Origin: Bacteroidota bacterium
Lineage (GTDB): Bacteria; Bacteroidota; Bacteroidia; Chitinophagales; Saprospiraceae
Length of the DNA: 64,000 nt
NCBI GenBank assembly: GCA_020160935.1
Contig: JAIUPL010000001.1
Location: 372,001-436,000, forward strand
Direction of reading: 5' to 3'
The first letter of the stretch is position 1. Each line of letters opens with the position of its first letter. The translations under genes were made by a program, and so were the position numbers. Of the stretch, positions 1 through 7,410 are shown one piece after another. The notes under the pieces are model-generated. The model saw nothing but the letters and a program-made list of their open reading frames with translations, had not been told where the DNA came from and ran no database searches.

Positions 1-1518
1 GGTATTGGATTTCGGATTGGCGCGCCCGAAACGGGGTGAACTTTCCCAATAGGGCACTTGCCCGCCGTCGTTGGCAACATAGGTGGGCAGCAGGTCGTTG
101 AACAGGACTTTATACTCGCGCCACAGGTGGGTGCGCTGGGCTTCGTTGAACTGCATTTGCCAACCCCAATTGTTCCAGGCTTCGTTGTTTTCGTTGTTGC
201 CGCACCACAGCGCTATGCAGGGGTGTTGGCGCAGGCGTTCTATTTGTTGCAGCGCTTCTTTGGCGGCTGTTTTTAAAAAAGATCCACCACCAGGGTACAT
301 CGCACAGGCATACATGAAATCCTGCCAAACCAGGATGCCTTTTGAATCGCAAAGGTCATAGAAAAGGTCCTCCTCATAGATGCCGCCGCCCCAAACACGC
401 AACATGTTCATGCCACCGGCTACCGCGTCGTTGATCGTGCGGCCATATTGGGCAGGCGTGACGCGATCCTGAAATATGTCCTGCGGTATGTAGTTGGCGC
501 CTTTGATAAACACCGGAACACCATTCAGTTTAAAGTAAAATGTTTCGCCTTTGTCGTCTTTCTCGGTGATCAATTCGATGGTGCGGATGCCTGTCCGCAC
601 ATAGGATTTTTCCAACACCCGACCGTTTTTCTTGAATTCAAACGAAAAATCGTACAAATTCGGTTCTCCAAGTCCTTGACACCACCACAGTTTCGGGTTT
701 TCTATTTGCCAGGTAACGGAATCCTCGTGTACGCCTGGGTAAAATTTTCGGTCTTCCAGCGAAACGCCCTTGCCATCGCGGGTAGAAACGAGTACCGGAA
801 TCACATCATCGGCGCGGTAGCGGAAACGCGCTACCATTTTGGCCAGTTCGGGTGTGACGCTTTGAGTGGTCACAAACATATTTTCAATCAGCAAATCATC
901 CCAGGCGCGTATTTCCGGCGCATGCAAAATGCCGGTACCCACAAAACGAGGTCCCCAGTCCCAACCATAATGAAACTGTGCTTTGCGGGAAAATGTGCGG
1001 ATACCTCCAGGAAGTTCGTAGCCCAGGTTTTTCCAGTCTTCCTCTACTTTTTTCACCGGGCTCTCAAAATAGATGTGAAGAACATTACCGGCAGGTTTCA
1101 GCCATTTTTTCACATCTACTTCCCAGGTACGAAACATATTATCGGTTTCCAGCACCAGGCTGTCGTTCACATAAATATGAGCATAGGTATCGAGGCCTTT
1201 AAAAACCAGTTCGATGTGTTTTTTTTGAAAAATGGCGGGTTCCACATCAAAAGTTGTCTGGAATTCCCAATCTTCTTTTTCTATCCATTGCAGTTTTTCC
1301 TCATTATCACGGTAAAACGGATCTTCAATCATACCGTTTTTTAGCAGGGCAGTGTGTACGCTAACCGGAATGGCAGTAGGCTTCCAATCGTTGGTATGCG
1401 CTTGCCGAAAAGTCCAGGCATCTGTCGGAAGCGGCTTTCGAACAGGGGTGTAACTGGCGGGTTGGGCTTGCAGGAGCATGGGCAGGAGAGAAACGAGAAC
1501 CAGAATATTTCTGAACAT
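1..1518 (-). CDS. Beta-mannosidase, GH2 family (partial, C-terminus outside window)
   Basis: Read on the minus strand from the ATG at 1518-1516, this frame stays open for 506 codons and leaves the window at base 1. It begins with a signal peptide (MFRNILVLVSLLPMLLQAQ), so it is exported. A GH2 sugar-binding jelly roll follows (FHYGWDWGPRF near residue 190), then the TIM-barrel segment with WCGNNENNEAW. Glu443 in GNNE is the expected acid/base of the beta-mannosidase branch of GH2; the nucleophile lies beyond the edge. Family knowledge: it removes terminal beta-1,4-linked mannose from oligosaccharides, usually in the periplasm. A TACTTTTG -7 element lies about 30 bases upstream on the same strand. 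The family is clear; the exact substrate is inferred. Confidence 0.9.
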   Translation of the reverse strand, partial: MFRNILVLVSLLPMLLQAQPASYTPVRKPLPTDAWTFRQAHTNDWKPTAIPVSVHTALLKNGMIEDPFYRDNEEKLQWIEKEDWEFQTTFDVEPAIFQKKHIELVFKGLDTYAHIYVNDSLVLETDNMFRTWEVDVKKWLKPAGNVLHIYFESPVKKVEEDWKNLGYELPGGIRTFSRKAQFHYGWDWGPRFVGTGILHAPEIRAWDDLLIENMFVTTQSVTPELAKMVARFRYRADDVIPVLVSTRDGKGVSLEDRKFYPGVHEDSVTWQIENPKLWWCQGLGEPNLYDFSFEFKKNGRVLEKSYVRTGIRTIELITEKDDKGETFYFKLNGVPVFIKGANYIPQDIFQDRVTPAQYGRTINDAVAGGMNMLRVWGGGIYEEDLFYDLCDSKGILVWQDFMYACAMYPGGGSFLKTAAKEALQQIERLRQHPCIALWCGNNENNEAWNNWGWQMQFNEAQRTHLWREYKVLFNDLLPTYVANDGGQVPYWESSPRFGRANPKSNT

Positions 1519-1546
1519 GAATGGCAATTATCGGATTGAAAACGGG

Positions 1547-1554
1547 CAAAAGTA
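1547..1554 (-). promoter_or_regulatory. -7 promoter element for the beta-mannosidase gene
   Basis: The minus strand reads TACTTTTG, a full match to the Bacteroidota -7 consensus TAnnTTTG, 29 bases before the start codon. No clear -33 TTTG is visible. Confidence 0.55.
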
Positions 1555-1660
1555 GTGGATTCTGCGGAGCGTAGCAGGCTTCCGGGGCTGTGATTGCTGC
1601 GTTTTGATGTTAAAAACAGACGCAAGGCCAAATATTGCAGCAAGTGTGGCACAAACCCTG

Positions 1661-1668
1661 TACTTTTG
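1661..1668 (+). promoter_or_regulatory. -7 promoter element for the peroxiredoxin-like gene
   Basis: TACTTTTG matches TAnnTTTG and ends 25 bases before the ATG at 1694. A TTG at 1635-1637 could be the -33 box, with a rather long 23-base spacer. Confidence 0.6.
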
Positions 1669-1693
1669 GCAACGTTTATTTAGCGTGCGTGCC

Positions 1694-2314
1694 ATGTCAG
1701 ATACATACCCAAATCTTCCACAGGTAGGCGACCTTGCTCCGGCGTTTGAATTCTCGACGGACAAGGGCATGATTCAGTTTCCGGAGTACAGTGCCGGTTG
1801 CTGGTGTGTGTTTTTTGCACATCCAGCCAATTTCACGTCTACCTGGACGATGTTTTCTGCATTTCTGGGTATGAAAGAGCGTTGGCTGCATGAGCGGAAC
1901 ACCAAAGTGCTGGGGCTTTCCAACGAGCCGATCTCTCAGAACGACTGGTCGAACAAGGCCCGGCGTTTTATCGGCATCTACCTGAAAGCACCGGTGCTGG
2001 AAGACCTCGATTTTCGTATTGCACGTATGTACGGCCTGGCTTCAGGCCGCCGGCCTCAGCCGGGTTGCGACCGTTTAGCGGTGATTATTGATCCGCAAGG
2101 TGTGATTCGCTATATTATTCACAGACCTTTGCCCAATATTGAAAGCGCATTGCTCGATATCGAGCGTGAACTGGAGCGCCTGCAGGGCAAAGAGATCCAA
2201 ACGACAGATACTTCTCTGCGCTCCATCGATATTGTAGAACAGTCGGATGCAGTGGATTTGACGTACAAGCCCAAGGCGGCGCACTTTCCTACGAAGAAAA
2301 TTTGCCCTAACTGA
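1694..2314 (+). CDS. Prx6-type peroxiredoxin homologue lacking the peroxidatic cysteine
   Basis: This 206-residue protein has the 1-Cys (Prx6) layout: a thioredoxin fold, then a C-terminal extension ending in YKPKAAHFPTKKICPN. In active Prx6 proteins the catalytic loop reads HPxDFTPVCTTE. Here residues 43-51 read HPANFTSTW, so Trp51 sits where the peroxidatic Cys should be. The supporting His and Thr of the loop are kept. Cys36 and Cys38 lie in a preceding strand and are not positional substitutes. The ATG at 1694 fits the family N-terminus; an in-frame ATG at 1604 would lie upstream of the promoter motif. It is unlikely to be a standard peroxidase and may be a binding or chaperone-like derivative. 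The fold assignment is firm, the function unknown. Confidence 0.85.
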   Translation: MSDTYPNLPQVGDLAPAFEFSTDKGMIQFPEYSAGCWCVFFAHPANFTSTWTMFSAFLGMKERWLHERNTKVLGLSNEPISQNDWSNKARRFIGIYLKAPVLEDLDFRIARMYGLASGRRPQPGCDRLAVIIDPQGVIRYIIHRPLPNIESALLDIERELERLQGKEIQTTDTSLRSIDIVEQSDAVDLTYKPKAAHFPTKKICPN

Positions 2315-2317
2315 AAA

Positions 2318-2394
2318 GAGGTGAGAAGTGAGAGGCGGGAGGTGAGAGGGTGTACGCTACGCCCTCTCACCTCCCGCCTCTCACTTCTCACCTC
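2318..2394. repeat. Hairpin element (site a), heptamer arms
   Basis: Perfect 33-base inverted repeat (2318-2350 and 2362-2394) around an 11-base loop. The arms are degenerate heptamers of the type GAGGTGA/GAAGTGA/GGCGGGA. It starts three bases after the TGA of the peroxiredoxin-like gene and lies before the convergent tRNA terminator. The loop holds GTACGCTAC, which recurs in the stem of site c. Confidence 0.9.
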
Positions 2395-2399
2395 TAAAC

Positions 2400-2425
2400 A
2401 AAAAAGCCTCCCCGAAGGAAGGCTT
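2400..2425 (-). terminator. Rho-independent terminator of tRNA-Gln
   Basis: On the minus strand a GCCTTCC/GGGAGGC stem with a TTCG tetraloop is followed by TTTTTTGTTT, four bases after the tRNA 3' end. Confidence 0.85.
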
Positions 2426-2429
2426 TCAG

Positions 2430-2500
2430 TTGGGTCACAAGGACTCGAACCCTGAATAACAGAACCAAAATCTGCTGTGTTACCATTACACCATGACCCA
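2430..2500 (-). tRNA. tRNA-Gln (anticodon TTG)
   Basis: The minus strand folds into a complete cloverleaf. The acceptor stem pairs TGGGTCA with TGACCCA, with discriminator A. The D arm is GTGTAATGGTAACAC. The anticodon stem GCAGA/TCTGT holds the loop TTTTGGT, giving anticodon TTG. The T arm is CAGGG-TTCGAGT-CCTTG. The U1-A72 pair is typical of tRNA-Gln. CCA is not encoded. A terminator follows directly. Confidence 0.95.
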
Positions 2501-2588
2501 ATCGCTTCTAAAGCGGGGCAAAATTAATAGGAATGCATGAAGTGTGCAAGCAATAGCGAAAAAAAAGAACAAGAAAGTTCGCAATGCC

Positions 2589-3008
2589 TCACTTCACGCG
2601 CGTCCAGTATTGTGTGCGGTAAAAAGGCCCCAGGTATCCGCGCACCACGAGCGTATTGGGATCGCCCTCTTTCAGCCACATTTTGCAACTGTACCATTTG
2701 CCTTTTTCGGGGTCGAGGATGTCGCCCGATTGCAGCATACCATCTTTTTGTACCATGTTTACCAAAAGGATCATGCCGACGAGCGGCTGGTCTTTGCGTT
2801 CGCCGGGGCATTTATCGCAGTGGGTAGGGGCGTTGTTGCGCAGGAGTTTTTCAATTTTGCCATACACTTTTCCACCACCTTCATATATCAGAATATGGCT
2901 TTTGGCTTCGCCGGTTTCGTCGTCTTTCGTGCGCCAGGTACCTAAATAGGATTGTGCCTGTAGTTGTGCTGCGGTGAAAACAAGCAGCGTGAAAAGGAGT
3001 TTTTTCAT
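2589..3008 (-). CDS. DUF2147 family secreted protein
   Basis: A 139-residue protein with a signal peptide (MKKLLFTLLVFTAAQLQAQ). The mature part has DUF2147 hallmarks: an early GTWRTKDDETGEAKSHILIY strand, a Cys pair in HCDKCPGE, and the C-terminal pattern WYSCKMWL...RGYLGPFYRTQYW. Family members are small periplasmic beta-rich proteins with no established biochemistry. The ATG at 3008 is chosen because it starts the signal peptide; a longer in-frame start at 3050 would run into the Thx terminator. It follows the Thx gene on the same strand but is separated from it by that terminator. Confidence 0.85.
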   Translation of the reverse strand: MKKLLFTLLVFTAAQLQAQSYLGTWRTKDDETGEAKSHILIYEGGGKVYGKIEKLLRNNAPTHCDKCPGERKDQPLVGMILLVNMVQKDGMLQSGDILDPEKGKWYSCKMWLKEGDPNTLVVRGYLGPFYRTQYWTRVK

Positions 3009-3029
3009 GGTAATATGGTTGGTTAGCGT

Positions 3030-3073
3030 AAAAAAAGCCTTGCCGGTCATATAAAGACGCTTGCAAGGCTTTT
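3030..3073 (-). terminator. Terminator downstream of the Thx gene
   Basis: AAAAGCCTTGC (3033-3043) pairs with GCAAGGCTTTT (3063-3073). On the minus strand the stem is followed by a run of seven T. It lies 20 bases after the Thx stop codon. Confidence 0.8.
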
Positions 3074-3092
3074 AGAACGAATTGTCTGAAAA

Positions 3093-3215
3093 TCAGTTGG
3101 CTGCAGCAGCCTGTTTTTTCAGTACCGTTTTGATTTTTTCCAGTTTCGGACGGCTTTTACCGTGTGAACCGCGGGAAATTTTACCCCGTTTGGTTCTTGC
3201 GTCACCTCTGCCCAT
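3093..3215 (-). CDS. 30S ribosomal protein Thx (bTHX)
   Basis: This 40-residue, very basic protein starts MGRGDARTKRGKISRGSHGK, the signature of the short Bacteroidota Thx proteins. Thx stabilises the head of the 30S subunit by binding 16S rRNA. The ATG at 3215 gives the conserved N-terminus; a longer in-frame start would add 43 unrelated residues. It is single, flanked by its own terminator and by the one of the upstream gene. Confidence 0.88.
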   Translation of the reverse strand: MGRGDARTKRGKISRGSHGKSRPKLEKIKTVLKKQAAAAN

Positions 3216-3306
3216 GTGGATGGAGATTTTGATTGCGTTGAAAAATGTTGATAAAGAGCGCCAAAGGTATACAGTTTTTGCAGAAATGCTGCCAATATCC
3301 GGAAAT

Positions 3307-3341
3307 GAAAAATGGCTGCAAGGCAAGAAGCCTGCAGCCAT
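3307..3341 (-). terminator. Terminator downstream of the DUF4783 gene
   Basis: ATGGCTGCA pairs with TGCAGCCAT and GGC with GCC, around an AAGAA loop with one bulged A (3312-3341). The minus strand then reads TTTTTC. It lies 19 bases after the stop at 3360. Confidence 0.75.
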
Positions 3342-3359
3342 CAACTAAAAAAACTAAAT

Positions 3360-3749
3360 TTATTCTTTGTCGAAACGAATTTCCTGGATGCTCACCGTGC
3401 TGCCACTTACTTTCAGGTAGAGGTAAACGCGGTAGTTGCCAGCAGTACCTGTCAGGTTGCCGATGCAGTACTGGTCGCTGTTTTCACGGCTGGTACCTTT
3501 GTGTACCTGGGTGAATGATTTGGGTTGGTTGGATCCGAAAAAGTTGCGGATCACCTCCGTCGCTTTCGCTTTGTTGTACGTTTGCTCCTTGTCTTGAATG
3601 GAGATTTCAACGTTGTCAGCAAAATATTTCGAGAGCCCTTCCGCGTCACCTGCGCCCAATGCTATCGAAATAGCGTCGAGGCTCGGGTTTCCCTGGTTGG
3701 CAAATGCAATAGCCGGAGTGAAAAGCAATAAGAAAAGCAGATTTTTCAT
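3360..3749 (-). CDS. DUF4783 domain-containing secreted protein
   Basis: A 129-residue protein with signal peptide MKNLLFLLLFTPAIAFA. The rest matches the DUF4783 pattern, an NTF2/lumazine-binding-like small fold: an early DAISIALGAGDAEGLSKYFADNVEI helix-strand segment, AKATEVIRNFFGSNQP, then YCIGNLTGTAGNYRVYLYLK and the terminal IQEIRFDKE. The family is almost confined to Bacteroidota and its function is unknown. It has its own promoter motif about 100 bases upstream and a terminator just downstream, so it is probably monocistronic. Confidence 0.85.
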   Translation of the reverse strand: MKNLLFLLLFTPAIAFANQGNPSLDAISIALGAGDAEGLSKYFADNVEISIQDKEQTYNKAKATEVIRNFFGSNQPKSFTQVHKGTSRENSDQYCIGNLTGTAGNYRVYLYLKVSGSTVSIQEIRFDKE

Positions 3750-3850
3750 TGCGTCAGTAGTTGATTTGATGTTCGTATAACCGAACGTTTGACATTTATA
3801 CGTCGGTCTTAAACATTGTAACTGTCAATATCGACTTTATAGTGTCAATA

Positions 3851-3858
3851 CAAAGTTA
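3851..3858 (-). promoter_or_regulatory. -7 promoter element for the DUF4783 gene
   Basis: The minus strand reads TAACTTTG (TAnnTTTG) about 100 bases before the start codon, in an otherwise featureless 142-base gap. Confidence 0.45.
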
Positions 3859-3891
3859 ATGCCGTTTCCACTCTGTGTAAGAGACTGACTG

Positions 3892-4761
3892 TTAAAGTTT
3901 TAGAATTTTAACAGTCTGAAGAATTTCATTGCCTGATAGTTGCAGGTAATAGGTTCCTGCCGGCCATTTTTCTGTCTGTATCCGACGTGTGAATGCACCC
4001 GACGCAAGATTATGCGCCGATTCCGACCAAATCAGGTTGCCGGAAAGGTCGTATGCTTTGAGTAAAAAATTTCCCGAATAGGGGAGCAATGCCGACATAC
4101 TGGTTTCCACGTCACATGGATTTGGAAATGCCTGCAGACTCAGTGGCCCCTCCTGAATAGGTTGCGAATTGGATAGCGTACCTGCTTCGAACAATTGCAG
4201 AGACGTATAATCGGCGCCGTCGCCCGAGCTGTTATTGTTGCCGTTCACAGCATTTCCGGCGGCATAAAAGGTAACGCTACCGGTTCCTGCTGCCGGCGCT
4301 GTCCAGCGCACATTAAAGGTGTCGGAAGCCGACATGGTGGGATGTTCGGCATAGGTGCGTCCGTTGCTGATGGTTGCGAGTTTATAATTGTTCGGATTAA
4401 TGTCTGTAAAACCGTCGAGGTCGATGTTGCCATTGTCGCGCAAGGCAATCATCTGGAAACCATAACCGGCTGGAGTTCCCGTAGACGGGTTGACGGTAAC
4501 GCGGGCGATATACTGCCGCCCGGGTATGTATTGGCTCACTGGCGTATTGCTTGAATCGATTACATGAATAGCCACAAAGGGATTAAAAGCTCCGTCATCA
4601 TGGCAGTCGGCACAAGTGTATGGCATTCCGTTGAGGGTTTGATCGCCGGGGGCGCCGGTATTGCCTTTACCCGATTGGGAGGCACGGCCGTTTTTGTTGC
4701 CGGGTAAAACGACCCAAAGCAGTAACATCAGAAAAAGAGAAAGTGCAAGGCGGGTATTCAT
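3892..4761 (-). CDS. Secreted reeler-like protein with CxxCH motif and T9SS type A sorting domain
   Basis: 289 residues. After a signal peptide comes GAPGDQTLNGMPYTCADCH: Cys50, Cys53 and His54 form a CxxCH haem-attachment motif, the usual opening of the 'choice-of-anchor V' or reeler-like family in Bacteroidota. The middle (about 60-200) is a beta-sandwich with YGFQMIALRDNG and VRWTAPAAGTGSVTFYAAG. The last 80 residues (FPNPCDVETSMSALLPYSG to the end) form a type A T9SS C-terminal signal, so the product is probably sent through the SprA translocon encoded in this window. Haem attachment is inferred from the motif only. Confidence 0.85.
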   Translation of the reverse strand: MNTRLALSLFLMLLLWVVLPGNKNGRASQSGKGNTGAPGDQTLNGMPYTCADCHDDGAFNPFVAIHVIDSSNTPVSQYIPGRQYIARVTVNPSTGTPAGYGFQMIALRDNGNIDLDGFTDINPNNYKLATISNGRTYAEHPTMSASDTFNVRWTAPAAGTGSVTFYAAGNAVNGNNNSSGDGADYTSLQLFEAGTLSNSQPIQEGPLSLQAFPNPCDVETSMSALLPYSGNFLLKAYDLSGNLIWSESAHNLASGAFTRRIQTEKWPAGTYYLQLSGNEILQTVKILKL

Positions 4762-4882
4762 ATCGATGGATTTAGTAAAGGAAAGATGCTGAAATCACAG
4801 TTTGCTTGGACGTTCAAACTGGCAAAAAGTTGAAACAGACATCTCTGAAACGCGCCTTTTTGTAAAGGAATTGCCATAAAAC

Positions 4883-4918
4883 AACATGAGCCACCCCAAA
4901 CCAGGGGTGACTCATGTT
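4883..4918. terminator. Terminator hairpin after the 78-residue gene
   Basis: AACATGAG/CTCATGTT and CACCCC/GGGGTG pair around AAACCA with one mismatch. T runs are short on both sides. It lies 20 bases after the stop of the minus-strand gene at 4939 and ahead of the reeler-like gene. Confidence 0.65.
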
Positions 4919-4938
4919 TTCAGTACCGGAAAAAACAA

Positions 4939-5175
4939 TCAGGATTGTACTTCCAGCATCGATTGGGCGCTGTGCCGCAGGATATTGTTGATGGTTCCGG
5001 AAGATGGCATGAACTGCACTTTCGGAAATTCTGCTTTGGCCGCAGCCAGGCTTTGAAAAACAGCCAGCATTTCAACATCCTCTTCCAAAGAACCGGTCAT
5101 TTCGACAACTTCTTGTGCCGAAAGTTCGTGGTAGAGATACTGTACCAACGCATCATATGTGTAGGTTTCTTCCAT
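4939..5175 (-). CDS. Small conserved hypothetical protein
   Basis: A 78-residue acidic protein starting MEETYTYDALVQYLYHEL. It contains a helical N-terminal half and a conserved-looking tail PKVQFMPSSGTINNILRHS. Small proteins with this layout recur in Bacteroidota, and I know no function for them. There is no signal peptide or membrane segment, so it is probably cytosolic. The ATG at 5175 is preferred; an ATG five codons upstream is also possible. A terminator follows it. Confidence 0.7.
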   Translation of the reverse strand: MEETYTYDALVQYLYHELSAQEVVEMTGSLEEDVEMLAVFQSLAAAKAEFPKVQFMPSSGTINNILRHSAQSMLEVQS

Positions 5176-5414
5176 AGGCCTTAAAGGCATTTAAATTATT
5201 TATAAGGTTAAAATCGGTATTTAAACAACAGGCAGCGGTGGTATATTGCTTTTCAACGGTTAATATTTTGAATTTTAACATTGAATAAACAAATGATGTG
5301 AATGTCGATTTGCTGCTTTGTATTGAATTGACGTATTCTAACCATTTTAGGTTGCCTGGCCCTCGTCGGCAAGTGTTTGGTTCTGTTTGGCTTCAGTATA
5401 TGCGTCTGTTTCGC
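5176..5414. other. AT-rich intergenic gap
   Basis: 239 bases between two minus-strand genes. I find no open frame, tRNA or strong hairpin. It must hold the promoter of the 78-residue gene, but no exact TAnnTTTG match is visible. Confidence 0.4.
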
Positions 5415-5843
5415 CTATTTAATATCCCATTTTCTGGTTTTTAAAAAACGAACCAGTAAATATAGCAACAACCCCGACGGGCCAGTGAGCATGGTCAGCA
5501 ACAAACCAGGTATCACGAATATGTGCCCGATTTGCAAATTGCGGGCATCGTGCGATTGCCATAGTCCAACCAGCAAGCAAAACGACAGGTAATTAAGCCA
5601 GCCGGTGAGCAGCATTTCCTTGCTTCGAAACAGGTTTTTAAACCCTTCCAGCGAAAAAAATCCGCCTTCTACGTTTGGGCCTGTCAAATAAAGAAAGGTA
5701 AATACCGCTGCGGCTACCAACAGAATTACCGCCGCTGCGAATGCCACCAATTCGGTGTAGCGGCCATTGGGTGCAAGAATGATCAGAAACCAGGGAATGA
5801 AGATCAGGATGCTGGCGTACCAGTAAAAGTTATCAGCGGACAT
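5415..5843 (-). CDS. ABA4-like family membrane protein
   Basis: 142 residues and four hydrophobic segments (about 6-24, 33-52, 79-97, 110-133). The conserved ABA4-like features are present: GGFFSLEGFKNLFRSKEMLLTGWLNYL, then LLVGLWQSHDARN and PGLLLTMLTGPSGLLLYLLVR. In plants ABA4 is needed for neoxanthin synthesis; in bacteria the role is unknown, though carotenoid chemistry is plausible. The start at 5843 is chosen because upstream codons of the longer frame come from the heptamer repeat at site b. It starts one base after the methyltransferase stop, so the two are probably co-transcribed. Confidence 0.8.
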   Translation of the reverse strand: MSADNFYWYASILIFIPWFLIILAPNGRYTELVAFAAAVILLVAAAVFTFLYLTGPNVEGGFFSLEGFKNLFRSKEMLLTGWLNYLSFCLLVGLWQSHDARNLQIGHIFVIPGLLLTMLTGPSGLLLYLLVRFLKTRKWDIK

Positions 5844-5844
5844 G

Positions 5845-6504
5845 TTAGAGGTGAGAAGTGAGAGGTGAGAGGTGAGAGAGACGCTGGATGGCAAAACTGA
5901 GGTGACGATGTGTTTCTGCCGTAAGATAGCGGATGGCCCAGTTTTGCTGGACACAAAATTCATTCACGGCCTCCACCACCCCGTACCGGACGCCGCCGTC
6001 CCAGTTGCCGGTCACATAATCGTGCCCGGCAATCCAGCCGTCGGGCTTGACAACTCGGGCGCAGGCATACAGTTCTGCCTTGGTAGTCTGGTAGGAATGG
6101 TCGGTATCGATATACACCCAATCGAAGTAGTGATCCGGGAACTGGCTCAATGCTGCTACACTGTTTTCCTGGTGGATACGCACTATTCCGGAGGCCAGTT
6201 CAGACTGAAATTTGAGGCGTACTTCATCCAGGTTTTTCCGAGATCGGGCGCCTTCCCAACTGTCGATTAAATGTAACATGGAAGGATGCGTTCGTTGCAG
6301 TATTGACCTGCTGAAATCGCCCCGGAACACCCCCAATTCTGCCACCACAACCTCATGTGGAAGGTAATCGAGCAAGGCCTCCCGATTCGGAATGGTTTGA
6401 AGATGCCGAACATGGGCCTCACTAATTTCTACATAAGGAATGCGCCGACTCTGACTTGTTCGCCAATGTTTCAACGCATTCAGAATGAGGCGTTTCCACA
6501 GCAT
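5845..6504 (-). CDS. Class I SAM-dependent methyltransferase (Methyltransf_24-like)
   Basis: 219 residues. The Rossmann-type motifs are visible: VVVAELGVFRGDFSRSIL (SAM-binding glycine loop), HLIDSWEG, DWVYIDTDHSYQTTKAEL and GWIAGHDYVTG. This pattern fits the Methyltransf_24 group, often acting on sugars or small metabolites; the substrate is unknown. It starts two bases after nadC stops. The last ten or so residues (HLSPLTSHL) and the stop codon are read from the heptamer array at site b, so the natural C-terminus has been replaced or extended by repeat sequence. Confidence 0.82.
   Translation of the reverse strand: MLWKRLILNALKHWRTSQSRRIPYVEISEAHVRHLQTIPNREALLDYLPHEVVVAELGVFRGDFSRSILQRTHPSMLHLIDSWEGARSRKNLDEVRLKFQSELASGIVRIHQENSVAALSQFPDHYFDWVYIDTDHSYQTTKAELYACARVVKPDGWIAGHDYVTGNWDGGVRYGVVEAVNEFCVQQNWAIRYLTAETHRHLSFAIQRLSHLSPLTSHL
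5848..5880. repeat. Single-arm heptamer array (site b)
   Basis: Four tandem heptamers GAGGTGA/GAAGTGA plus a partial unit, the same unit as sites a, h and l, with no opposing arm. It lies inside the 3' end of the methyltransferase frame and ends that gene. Confidence 0.85.
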
Positions 6505-6506
6505 AC

Positions 6507-7367
6507 CTAGCGAACGATTTTCAAACTCAGATCGAGTGGTTGTGCAGAGTGTGTGAGTGCGCCGGCTGAAATGAAATTCACACCGGTATGCGCATATTTC
6601 CGCACATTGTACAGGGTGATACCGCCACTGGCCTCTGTTTCAAAACGATTGCCCACCATGGCAACGGCTTCTGTGAGGATAGGCAGTTCAAAGTTGTCGA
6701 ACATAATACGCGTGATACCGCCGATGTTCAACACTTCTTCCACTTCCACCAGATTGCGCACTTCTACTGTTATACCCAGTTGTAGTCCTTTCTCTTTTTG
6801 ATAGCGCTGAGCGCCTTCGATGGCCTGCCGAACGCCTCCGGCAGCATCCACGTGGTTGTCTTTGATCATCATCCAGTCGTAGAGGCCCCAGCGATAGTTT
6901 TCACAGCCGCCGATTTTCACGGCCCATTTTTCCAGAAAACGAATCAGTGGTGTTGTTTTGCGCGTATCCAGCACCTTTACGGGCAAGTCGCCTACTTCAA
7001 AAGCAAAACGGCTGCTCAGGGTGGCGATGCCACTCATGCGTTGCATCGTATTGAGAACCAGGCGTTCGGCTTGCAGGAGTGCGCGCGTGTTGGCTTCCAC
7101 TTCGAAGGCGATTTCACCAAAAAAGACGTCGGTACCGTCTGTTTTGTGTATTGTGATGTTTGAAGTGGGGTCAATATGTTTGAAAATGAGTTGCGCCAGT
7201 TCCACGCCGGCCAGCATCCCGTAATCTTTTACCTTGAGTACAGCGCGGCTACGGCTGTCGGCCGGAATAGTGGCCAGTGAAGTGTGATCGCCTTCGCGGA
7301 TGTCTTCGTATAAACCGGCTTTGATGAAATCCTGGATATGTTGGTCAGTGATTTGTTCTGGTCGCAT
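6507..7367 (-). CDS. nadC: Nicotinate-nucleotide pyrophosphorylase (quinolinate phosphoribosyltransferase)
   Basis: A 286-residue protein of normal family length. It makes nicotinate mononucleotide from quinolinate and PRPP in de novo NAD synthesis, in the cytosol. Diagnostic stretches are LNTMQRMSGIATLS, DTRKTTPLIRFLEKWAVKIGG (substrate-binding Arg and Lys), WMMIKDNHVDAAGG, VEVRNLVEVEEVL, IMFDNF and EASGGITLYNVRKYAHTGV. nadA and nadB are not in the window. It sits in a minus-strand run between the thioredoxin-like gene (43 bases upstream) and the methyltransferase (two bases downstream). Confidence 0.95.
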   Translation of the reverse strand: MRPEQITDQHIQDFIKAGLYEDIREGDHTSLATIPADSRSRAVLKVKDYGMLAGVELAQLIFKHIDPTSNITIHKTDGTDVFFGEIAFEVEANTRALLQAERLVLNTMQRMSGIATLSSRFAFEVGDLPVKVLDTRKTTPLIRFLEKWAVKIGGCENYRWGLYDWMMIKDNHVDAAGGVRQAIEGAQRYQKEKGLQLGITVEVRNLVEVEEVLNIGGITRIMFDNFELPILTEAVAMVGNRFETEASGGITLYNVRKYAHTGVNFISAGALTHSAQPLDLSLKIVR

Positions 7368-7410
7368 TGCTGTTAGTTATTGTAGTGACGGGTTTTGGTG
7401 GTCTATTGGA

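Noticed and set aside
448-1344. Long plus-strand open frame opposite the beta-mannosidase
   Set aside because: The minus strand encodes a clear GH2 enzyme with signal peptide and catalytic motif; the plus frame has no recognisable domain and is a shadow.
2318-2394. Site a as a classical rho-independent terminator
   Set aside because: The stem is three to four times too long and no U run follows the right arm in the gene's direction. A true terminator for the tRNA is separate and adjacent.
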